This document shows positions 1 through 5,025 of a DNA stretch of 5,025 bases, one piece after another. The first letter of the stretch is position 1; every line of letters begins with the position of its first letter. The stretch covers positions 1 through 5,025 of the forward strand of contig JAACEJ010000329.1 of NCBI GenBank assembly GCA_011682565.1, in the 5' to 3' direction. The DNA comes from Actinomycetota bacterium (GTDB lineage Bacteria > Zhuqueibacterota > Zhuqueibacteria > Residuimicrobiales > Krinioviventaceae). The translations under genes were made by a program, and so were the position numbers. The notes beneath the pieces are model-generated. The model was not told where the DNA came from. It saw nothing but the letters and a program-made list of their open reading frames with translations, and searched no databases.

Positions 1-558
1 ACTTGCGCTAACAAAAAAGAGCAAGATAAAAAAGGCCAGCGCCGGCACGCCTTCCGCCCAAAACATCCATCGCCAATTGTTCGTGCCCAGATCGACCAGC
101 AAATAATTGGAGAAAAATGCCGTTAGTGCACCGATAACAATGGCCAATTGAGTTATCGCTACCAGTCGTCCCCTGATTTTTGCCGGTGAAATTTCAGAAA
201 TATACATCGGAGACATAACCGAAGCGCCGCCAACAGCCAGTCCGCCGATAAATCTGAAAATAACAAAAACAGTCAAAGACCTGGCGGCTCCGCTCCCTAT
301 TGCAGAAATTAAGAAAAGGGCAGCCATTGCCTTTAATACATTTCGTCGACCAAAGATATCTCCGGGCTTGCCCACGGAAATGGCGCCGATTACACAACCC
401 ACCAATGCCGAACTCACCGCATAACCAAGCAACGTATTGCTTAGATTGAAATATTTTGTAATAAATGGGATCGTACCGGAAATAACGGACATGTCGAAAC
501 CGAATAAGAATCCGCCAAGTGCGGCGATAAAACTGTACATGAATAATATTTTTTTCAT
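1..558 (-). CDS. MFS sugar porter (XylE-like sugar/H+ symporter), N-terminal part, runs off left edge
   Basis: Inner-membrane carrier of the Major Facilitator Superfamily, sugar porter family, expected to import a monosaccharide with protons. 186 residues are visible, covering about TM1-TM6; the C-terminal half lies left of position 1, where the frame is still open. Family motifs appear in order: GGFLFGFD (15-22) and VISGTI in TM1, GKPGDIFGRR (63-72) in the TM2-TM3 loop, RFIGGLAVGG (102-111) in TM4, PMYISEISPAKIRGRL (117-132) after TM4, NWRWMF (161-166) before TM6. From memory of E. coli XylE, Asp22 matches the proton-coupling Asp27, Arg102 matches Arg133, and Gln137 matches the sugar-binding Gln168. 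The ATG at 558 is supported by AAAGG (568-572 on the complement), 9 bases upstream; a second ATG at codon 7 is possible. The gene starts 45 bases after the URO-D-family gene, so the two are probably co-transcribed. Family assignment is firm; the sugar is unknown. Confidence 0.93.
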   Translation of the reverse strand, partial: MKKILFMYSFIAALGGFLFGFDMSVISGTIPFITKYFNLSNTLLGYAVSSALVGCVIGAISVGKPGDIFGRRNVLKAMAALFLISAIGSGAARSLTVFVIFRFIGGLAVGGASVMSPMYISEISPAKIRGRLVAITQLAIVIGALTAFFSNYLLVDLGTNNWRWMFWAEGVPALAFFILLFFVSAS

Positions 559-603
559 TGACCGGTACCTTTAGTCTTTCGCTGTGTAACTGCCTGTGAT
601 TAA

Positions 604-1617
604 TTAAAAAGTATAATCCATAAAAGTCTGATACATGGCTTGAATGTTTTGTAAAGGGATATCCGGCCCAATTTCGCCACATGCAATGATACCTCCTTTT
701 GACGTTCCCAGATGATCGAACATATCGAGGATATGGCCTCTGACCTCCTGGGGTGTAGCAAAAGGCATTATTTTTTGGCGGTCCAGGTCGGTGCGGAAGC
801 ATACCTTACCGGCGAATTCTTTTTTTAACACATCAAGCCCAATGACCGTGGCCTGACAGTTTAGCACATCAACACCAATATCCAGCAAGTCCGGAATTAT
901 TTCGAGAATCTGTCCGTCGGAATGGAAATGAACATCCAATCCCGCGGATTTTACTTTTTCAAACATTTTTTTGTAAACCGGCTTGAAAAGATCACGCCAT
1001 ATTTGCGGAGAAATCAGGAGAGCATTTTGGCCGCCCCAATCATCGGCAAAATGCAGACCGTCATATTCGTATTCCAGCCATCGGTCGATCCATTTCAGAT
1101 TAAACTCGAGGAGATCATCAACAAGCCGGAATAATTCTTTTGGACGGGTAGCCAAATCCATGAGCAAGTTTTCCATGCCCCGGAGCTGCTGCATTTGCTC
1201 AAAGAATGTAATCCATGCTCCCCGTGCATAATAATTTTCATTTTTGCCGGCCATGTGTCCGCTGTACTGGCGTGCTTTCGGGGGGCCGGCGCCAAAAACA
1301 GGCCATTGGTAATCGTCATACTTGTTCCAATCGGAAAAGGGAAACTCGACAGGAATGCCGCACATACCTTCCATCTCCACACTCCACAGGGTTCCAAAGT
1401 CATCATAGTTTTTTCCTGCTTTATAGAGCGCCGGATAATTTTCCCTTTTCATATCCGGCAGATAGCTCCAGCCGAAATCTTCGTGCACAGATGCCAGAAT
1501 TTCATTCAGCGCCTCACCGTATTTCAATTGCGCTGCCGGAAGAATGGCATGAGAAATGGGCACACGATCAGGATTTTGAAATTTGATTGCTCTTTGAACA
1601 CGTTCTCTGCTTTTCAT
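604..1617 (-). CDS. URO-D/MtaA-superfamily protein (uroporphyrinogen decarboxylase-like fold), not HemE
   Basis: Cytoplasmic 337-residue protein of the uroporphyrinogen decarboxylase / cobamide methyltransferase superfamily, at the family's usual length. Visible landmarks are the N-terminal MKSRERVQRAIKFQNPDRVP typical of MtaA-like members, FADDWGGQNALLISPQIW (190-207), HFHSDG (230-235), LLDIGVDVLNCQ (244-255), and a C-terminal CGEIGPDIPLQNIQAMYQTF (313-332 region) resembling the family's closing segment. The RQAGRYLPEY-like substrate motif of true HemE is absent, so heme synthesis is rejected. MtaA-type enzymes bind zinc through His-X-Cys near this position; here the sequence reads His230-Phe-His232, so zinc chemistry, if any, differs. 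Start: ATG at 1617 with AAAGG (1623-1627 on the complement) 5 bases upstream. It is the first gene before the sugar porter, which suggests a role in using or modifying the imported compound; that is inference. The reaction is unknown. Demethylase, methyltransferase and decarboxylase all remain possible. Confidence 0.9.
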   Translation of the reverse strand: MKSRERVQRAIKFQNPDRVPISHAILPAAQLKYGEALNEILASVHEDFGWSYLPDMKRENYPALYKAGKNYDDFGTLWSVEMEGMCGIPVEFPFSDWNKYDDYQWPVFGAGPPKARQYSGHMAGKNENYYARGAWITFFEQMQQLRGMENLLMDLATRPKELFRLVDDLLEFNLKWIDRWLEYEYDGLHFADDWGGQNALLISPQIWRDLFKPVYKKMFEKVKSAGLDVHFHSDGQILEIIPDLLDIGVDVLNCQATVIGLDVLKKEFAGKVCFRTDLDRQKIMPFATPQEVRGHILDMFDHLGTSKGGIIACGEIGPDIPLQNIQAMYQTFMDYTF

Positions 1618-1773
1618 TGGAACCTTTCTTCGTTCGGGAACTCATTTGGTGGAAATAAGATCATGTGACGCGCATATCTAAACATACAGCTATTTAGTGT
1701 CTGTCCGAAAACGGGTATTTTTACGTAATGCAGACTTTCTGCAAAATAAACAAGGATAAATCATTTTTTTGTT

Positions 1774-1792
1774 CACTTCACTCATTGAAGTG
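1774..1792. promoter_or_regulatory. Short inverted repeat upstream of the URO-D/porter operon, possible operator
   Basis: CACTTCA (1774-1780) and TGAAGTG (1786-1792) form a perfect 7-bp inverted repeat around a 5-base centre, about 157 bases upstream of the URO-D-family start. A T-run lies just left of it on the plus strand, which is the wrong side for a terminator in either direction. A dyad regulator site is possible but unproven, and chance in AT-rich DNA is a real alternative. Confidence 0.25.
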
Positions 1793-1956
1793 GAGGTCGA
1801 CGTTACGATTCAACTGACTTTCCGTACAGGCGCTAATTATTAATAATGATTATTTTATTAGCTCAGCAAATTTGCAGTAAGCAGAATAAAACTCAACATG
1901 AAAAAGGCAAAGAAATTACCGGCATTAAAAAACCAACAGAGATGTAACTGAACACG

Positions 1957-2053
1957 TCGTGTCATTCAGGAGGAATCTTGTCGGGAAAGCGCTGGAATTA
2001 GAATTTTCATTATTTAATCGTCTGGCCAACAAGATTCTTACTGAATGACACGA
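1957..2053. repeat. REPIN-like palindromic element (two inverted GTCATTC...GAATCTT arms)
   Basis: The left arm (1957-1981) and right arm (2029-2053) are inverted copies, identical at 23 of 25 positions; both contain TCGTGTCATTCAG and GAATCTTGT. A 47-base, mostly AT-rich spacer (1982-2028) separates them, and weaker pairing continues about 10-15 bases into it. The left edge also carries the small palindrome ACACG-T-CGTGT (1952-1962). The arm sequence resembles GTCATTC...AATCT repeats that I recall as scattered in many environmental bacterial genomes. Two inverted arms with a spacer is the REPIN/BIME layout, usually mobilised in trans by a RAYT (TnpA_REP) transposase. No transposase is in the window. 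The transcript would fold into a long hairpin that could attenuate read-through or stabilise a 3' end. Confidence 0.8.
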
Positions 2054-2220
2054 GTTGGATTGGCATTGTACAGTTGGCAGTATGACAAGCCCACAAGATA
2101 TGCTTTCTTTATGCAGAGAACGACGAGCAGGCTCTGCGATCAGTTATACAAGGATGTCTATATTCTTGAATTATTTGGAATTAATTGAGCTTTTACTGAG
2201 CTAAATGAGCAATCATTTTA

Positions 2221-4431
2221 TTAATTATCTTCAGGCACAATAATTCCGGCATACCGTCCGAGCCAATAGGGCAGCAAATAAATGTAACCCGGATATTCCC
2301 TGCGCCCGCCTTCGCCGCCGTCCAGGGTAAATTCGTTACTGTTGTGCAAATGCAGGGGGCGTTCATCCGGGGGAAGCACCTCTTTTGTCGTCTGGCCGCG
2401 AAAATTCGACGGTATTTTCTCAATGTCCTGGCGCATACTGTTCTTTACGTTCCAGGCGATCAAATCCATGGGAAAATTTTGTAACGTCCAAATCGACTCT
2501 TTCAGATCAAATTTTTCGGCGCCGGTCAGTGCGGCATAGATGAAATTGTATAACGCCTTCTTTTCCGGACGTTCATATTGCCAGTGATCTTTGATAATCT
2601 CATTGTACTTTTGTTTCATCTTTTCAGTAAAAGCGTATTTTGACAATCCGAAATAGTTGAGGAAATACATTTCGTCGTCGGAGTGATTCCAGCCATCGGT
2701 GAGAAAATTGCCTTCCACCGTGCCGATGACCGACATGGGACGAATAGCATTTTCAAAATAGCCGTATTTGTCGATAAGCTCGAACGCCTTGGTTTTATAT
2801 ATTTCTTTACCGGTAAAATGGTAAGCAATCTGCATAAAACTGAGAATTAACTGCGAGTTCAGTTTGCGGTCGCCAACCTGAATGGGGAAACTGTTGACAT
2901 AATCCGGATTCCAGCGCCCCCAGCGCGTCGGTTTACCGTCCCAGTCGATGAGGTAGAAATTGTTGTTCACAATATAACTCGCCTGGCGGTCGATTTCGTT
3001 AATCGCTCTTTTGCGCCACGCTTTGTCCGGCGCAATTTCGGCGAACAAAGCGTAAACGAAAAAGTGCCCGTCCGATTCGTCGCTGCTGGTCGTGGATTTC
3101 CAGCGCCAGCGGCCGTCAGGCGTTAATCGCCAGATGCTGCCGCCGTCGGATGCATCTTTGTCGAGATCGGCAATGTTGTAGCCGTTGTATTCAAAAGAGC
3201 GCGAAGGAAAGCCGGGCAGCGGATTGATCGAATCAAGGCGCTCCATGGCTTCAAAGGCCTCGTAGGCGTTTTGCAGGGCGTCGTTTGATTTTGTTACGGC
3301 ATAGCGGAAAAGCTCACCGGCCAGGTACATGGATGTCCACAAGCCGTCATTGTCCGTATCGATGAGCGTATAGCTGGAAAGATCACCCGGCGTTTTCAGA
3401 ATGACTTCGGAATTAAAGCCGTAGCGAATGTGTCGCAGGCGCTGAATCTTTTGGTAATGCGCCGCCTTGTCGGCCAGGGTCATCAGTTTAAAATGGATTC
3501 GGCTGAGTCCTTCGTTGCTCAAAATGAGCACACTGTTATCCGGCCCCGGCTCGATGCTGATGACGTCATCTCCGGCCAGCCAGCGATACGAAGCATAATA
3601 ATCGTATTTGCCGTCTTTTCTCAGTTTGAAAGCGCCTTTTGTGCTGCCGAACCACAAATCGCCGCGAATTTCTTTCACGCAGGTAATCTCCGGCCAGGGT
3701 ACTTTTTGCATCAATGGCGTACGTTGCGAAAACGAGGCGGCATCAACAGAGAAATAGCCGTTTTTCGTGCCGACTATTATTTCCGCATTGTTTTTTGCCA
3801 GAGTAAAACTTGTAAAATCCCGGCCCGTAATTCTTTTCTCAAATTTATTTTCTTTTTTATGAGGCGAAAATGTGTACAGGTTTTTTTGCGTGAGAATGAC
3901 AAATTGCTGATGAAGAGAGTCGCAAGCAATCTGCACGATTTTTTCACCAGGCAAATTTTTACTCCACACTTTTTTGTTTCCCTTTTGCAAAACCAATTTC
4001 GAATCGGAAGCGATCATAAAGGGAAAGTCTTTGGAAAAGGCAAATAACCGTGCATCCGGCAGATTGTGTTGCACATAAAATTTTCCGGCCCAGGCGTTAC
4101 TCAAAACAGCCTTGTCCGTCAGATACATAAACTGCGATTTATGGATGACCATGTTGATGACGTTCATATCGTTGATGGGGCGGTAGGAAAGGTCGTCGAC
4201 CAGCTTGCCGTCCCAGGGGTGCAGGACTTTTTCACGGCTCAGCACTTTGATGACCCCGTTGCGGTCGCTGACGGCAGTGACCGGATGCAAATTTTGGGAT
4301 TTATCAATAAAGAACTTTTCGGCATAGTCTTGCCAAAAGGGTTTATCGATATATTGTGGCTGTTGCCTCGCCGTTGCAGCGATCACTAAAATTAAGAGAA
4401 GCGTAATCGAAAGAATAAATATTTTTCTCAT
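2221..4431 (-). CDS. Secreted two-domain protein: beta-propeller-like N-half, helical toroid-like C-half, function unknown
   Basis: 736-residue exported protein. Residues 1-21 form a signal peptide (MRK, hydrophobic stretch 4-19, Ala-Thr-Ala before a probable cut at 21/22); there is no lipobox Cys. Residues about 50-315 show repeated short beta-strand units, including DLWFGSTKGAF (258-268) and SVLILSNEGLSRI (300-312), like the two-component-regulator propeller repeats of secreted or periplasmic proteins. Residues about 355-670 are helical and rich in Trp and acidic motifs: DTDNDGLWTSMYLAGELFRY (358-377), SSDESDGHFFVYALFAE (449-465), TRWGRWNPD (502-510), NHSDDEMYFLNYFGL (582-596). The tail has GGEGGRREYPG (705-715). 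This layout resembles six-hairpin (alpha/alpha) glycosidase or lyase folds, but I recognise no CAZy family or catalytic signature. Start: ATG at 4431 with AGGAG (4437-4441 on the complement) 5 bases upstream. No helix-turn-helix, kinase or sorting domain is present. Glycan binding or cleavage is only inference. Confidence 0.9.
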   Translation of the reverse strand: MRKIFILSITLLLILVIAATARQQPQYIDKPFWQDYAEKFFIDKSQNLHPVTAVSDRNGVIKVLSREKVLHPWDGKLVDDLSYRPINDMNVINMVIHKSQFMYLTDKAVLSNAWAGKFYVQHNLPDARLFAFSKDFPFMIASDSKLVLQKGNKKVWSKNLPGEKIVQIACDSLHQQFVILTQKNLYTFSPHKKENKFEKRITGRDFTSFTLAKNNAEIIVGTKNGYFSVDAASFSQRTPLMQKVPWPEITCVKEIRGDLWFGSTKGAFKLRKDGKYDYYASYRWLAGDDVISIEPGPDNSVLILSNEGLSRIHFKLMTLADKAAHYQKIQRLRHIRYGFNSEVILKTPGDLSSYTLIDTDNDGLWTSMYLAGELFRYAVTKSNDALQNAYEAFEAMERLDSINPLPGFPSRSFEYNGYNIADLDKDASDGGSIWRLTPDGRWRWKSTTSSDESDGHFFVYALFAEIAPDKAWRKRAINEIDRQASYIVNNNFYLIDWDGKPTRWGRWNPDYVNSFPIQVGDRKLNSQLILSFMQIAYHFTGKEIYKTKAFELIDKYGYFENAIRPMSVIGTVEGNFLTDGWNHSDDEMYFLNYFGLSKYAFTEKMKQKYNEIIKDHWQYERPEKKALYNFIYAALTGAEKFDLKESIWTLQNFPMDLIAWNVKNSMRQDIEKIPSNFRGQTTKEVLPPDERPLHLHNSNEFTLDGGEGGRREYPGYIYLLPYWLGRYAGIIVPEDN

Positions 4432-4436
4432 AAATT

Positions 4437-4441
4437 CTCCT
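4437..4441 (-). promoter_or_regulatory. Strong Shine-Dalgarno site for the 736-residue secreted protein
   Basis: AGGAG on the complement, 5 bases before the ATG at 4431. It fixes the start just before the signal peptide. It is the strongest Shine-Dalgarno match in the window and shows that this host uses such sites. Confidence 0.75.
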
Positions 4442-4490
4442 GTTCGTAGAATAGGCGTTATATTTTTATCTGTTTCATTTTCGATCTGTT

Positions 4491-4511
4491 CCGCAGGCGG
4501 GGCCTGTCCGG
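4491..4511. repeat. GC-rich hairpin between the DUF4143 gene and the secreted-protein gene
   Basis: CAGGC (4494-4498) and GCCTG (4502-4506) pair around GGG. CCG (4491-4493) can pair with CGG (4509-4511) across a two-base bulge. It sits 13 bases beyond the stop codon of the DUF4143 gene inside otherwise AT-rich DNA. It could slow or end transcription, but no T-tract follows on the minus strand, so a standard rho-independent terminator is not supported. Confidence 0.35.
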
Positions 4512-4523
4512 GTTAGGAATATG

Positions 4524-5025
4524 TTATTTACCTATTTGCTTTAAAAAATGAAAAAAATTCAAATAATCAGTCACCTGAATCTTTTTTTGATCCAACATTT
4601 GGTTCAGCGTTAAATTGACAAGATATCCTTTTTCCACATTATTTTTCTCTATAAAATAGGATAGCGCCTTTGTTCCGGCAGATTTTGCGAGCTTTTTGTA
4701 TTTGATCTCAATCGGAATAATCTTGCTCTTTCGGATAATGAAATCAATTTCGCTGCCGGTTTTGGTTCTATAATAAAATATGTTTTCCCGTCCAACGGCA
4801 TTTATCAATTCATTCAGCATAAAATTTTCAAACAATGCTCCGGAATCCATGCGAATGTCAGGGCTGTTAAAATTATGAACGACCTGATTTCTTACGCCTG
4901 TGTCAAAGAAAAAGATTTTTTTCATTTTCGATATTTGTGTGCGGATATTGGTATAATAAGGTGGAAGAACATAAATCAACGACGATAATATAAAATCCCC
5001 TAAATATTTCTCTACTTTTCTCCGC
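4524..5025 (-). CDS. AAA-type ATPase with DUF4143 / PD-(D/E)XK-like C-terminal domain (COG1373 type), C-terminal part, runs off right edge
   Basis: Only the last 166 residues are visible; the P-loop ATPase domain would lie right of 5025. The fragment matches the C-terminal part of the ATP-binding DUF4143 family: VEKYLGDFILSSLIYVLPPY, then KIFFFDTGVRNQVV, then SGALFENFMLNELI, then YYRTKTGSEIDFII and IPIEIKYKK. The last two carry Asp94, Glu106 and Lys108 (fragment numbering), a D...ExK set as in PD-(D/E)XK nuclease-like folds. A TTG codon at 4979 could be taken as a start, but the frame stays open through 15 further codons of family-like sequence to the window edge, so that start is rejected. 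The family is widespread, often horizontally transferred, and of unsettled cellular role. Base composition here is about one-third GC on the lines I counted, lower than much of the neighbouring gene, which fits recent acquisition. No functional link to the genes downstream is evident. Confidence 0.9.
   Translation of the reverse strand, partial: RRKVEKYLGDFILSSLIYVLPPYYTNIRTQISKMKKIFFFDTGVRNQVVHNFNSPDIRMDSGALFENFMLNELINAVGRENIFYYRTKTGSEIDFIIRKSKIIPIEIKYKKLAKSAGTKALSYFIEKNNVEKGYLVNLTLNQMLDQKKIQVTDYLNFFHFLKQIGK

Larger units (their letters stand above)
1618..2220. other. 603-base intergenic region, no convincing gene
   Basis: The region separates the 736-residue gene from the URO-D/porter operon. 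It holds the 97-bp palindromic repeat at 1957-2053, a short hairpin at 1774-1792, a smaller one at 1729-1743 (TGCAGA-CTT-TCTGCA), and a 12-bp perfect palindrome ATTATTAATAAT at 1836-1847. The operon promoter must lie here or upstream, but I cannot point to a convincing -35/-10 pair. The longest start-to-stop reading I followed by hand, 47 codons at 2045-2188 on the plus strand, has no ribosome binding site and starts inside the repeat. No rho-independent terminator with a T-tract is visible behind the 736-residue gene. Confidence 0.7.

Noticed and set aside
194..802. 202-codon minus-strand open frame overlapping the porter and the URO-D 3' end
   Set aside because: It overlaps two genes with clear family motifs in other frames, and its translation (rich in Arg, Tyr, Cys) matches nothing. 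It is a shadow frame.
604..1617. Heme-pathway uroporphyrinogen decarboxylase (hemE)
   Set aside because: The RQAGRYLPEY-type motif is missing, and the gene neighbours a sugar porter rather than tetrapyrrole genes.
1195..1668. 157-codon plus-strand open frame antisense to the URO-D gene
   Set aside because: The opposite strand encodes an intact family protein; this translation has no domain features.
1836..1847. 12-bp perfect palindrome ATTATTAATAAT
   Set aside because: Low-complexity AT sequence in AT-rich DNA; chance is sufficient without conservation evidence.
2045..2188. 47-codon plus-strand open frame (MTRVGLALYSWQ...), and a 40-codon one at 2082-2204
   Set aside because: No ribosome binding site; the first begins inside the repeat arm; the two overlap in different frames; neither resembles a known protein.
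1618..2220. tRNA, other structured RNA or CRISPR array in the long intergenic region
   Set aside because: No cloverleaf with a T-loop motif and no regularly spaced direct repeats are visible; the only strong structure is the inverted repeat at 1957-2053.
3430..4047. 205-codon plus-strand open frame antisense to the secreted-protein gene
   Set aside because: It is the complement of a continuous 736-residue gene with signal peptide and ribosome binding site, and has no recognisable motif.
4524..4979. DUF4143 fragment read as a complete 151-residue gene starting at TTG
   Set aside because: The same frame continues to the window edge with family-like sequence, so the gene is cut by the window and the TTG is an internal Leu.

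Overview
All four recognisable genes lie on the minus strand and are read right to left. The organism looks like a mesophilic, moderately AT-rich environmental bacterium, perhaps of the Bacteroidota/Calditrichota (FCB) neighbourhood. That is inference from the gene content (sugar porter, URO-D-fold protein beside a transporter, secreted propeller protein, DUF4143 ATPase) and from the GTCATTC...GAATCTT palindromic repeat. Purine-rich Shine-Dalgarno sites (AGGAG, AAAGG) precede the three visible start codons, which argues against a typical Bacteroidales genome.

Right edge (4524-5025): the C-terminal 166 residues of an AAA-type ATPase with a DUF4143 / PD-(D/E)XK-like tail (COG1373 type). Its N-terminus lies beyond the window. 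It is clearly AT-richer than the next gene. A 92-base gap with a small GC-rich hairpin follows. Positions 2221-4431 encode a 736-residue exported protein with an N-terminal beta-propeller-like half and a C-terminal helical, probably (alpha/alpha)-toroid half with a cluster of Trp, Asp and Glu motifs. I cannot assign an activity to it. It is the least explained gene in the window.

Positions 1618-2220 are a 603-base intergenic region with no convincing gene. Its main content is a 97-bp REPIN-like palindromic element with 25-base arms (23/25 identical), plus small hairpins.

Left side (1-1617): a likely two-gene operon, made of a URO-D/MtaA-superfamily protein (604-1617) followed 45 bases later by a XylE-like sugar/H+ symporter (558 to beyond position 1). 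The URO-D-fold protein is not a heme-pathway HemE and has His-X-His where MtaA-like methyltransferases have His-X-Cys. The simplest reading is a small catabolic locus: a secreted protein possibly acting on a glycan, a sugar importer, and a cytoplasmic URO-D-fold enzyme of unknown reaction. Whether the secreted protein belongs with the operon is unproven, since the repeat-containing gap separates them. I see no RNA gene, CRISPR array, complete insertion sequence or phage gene.
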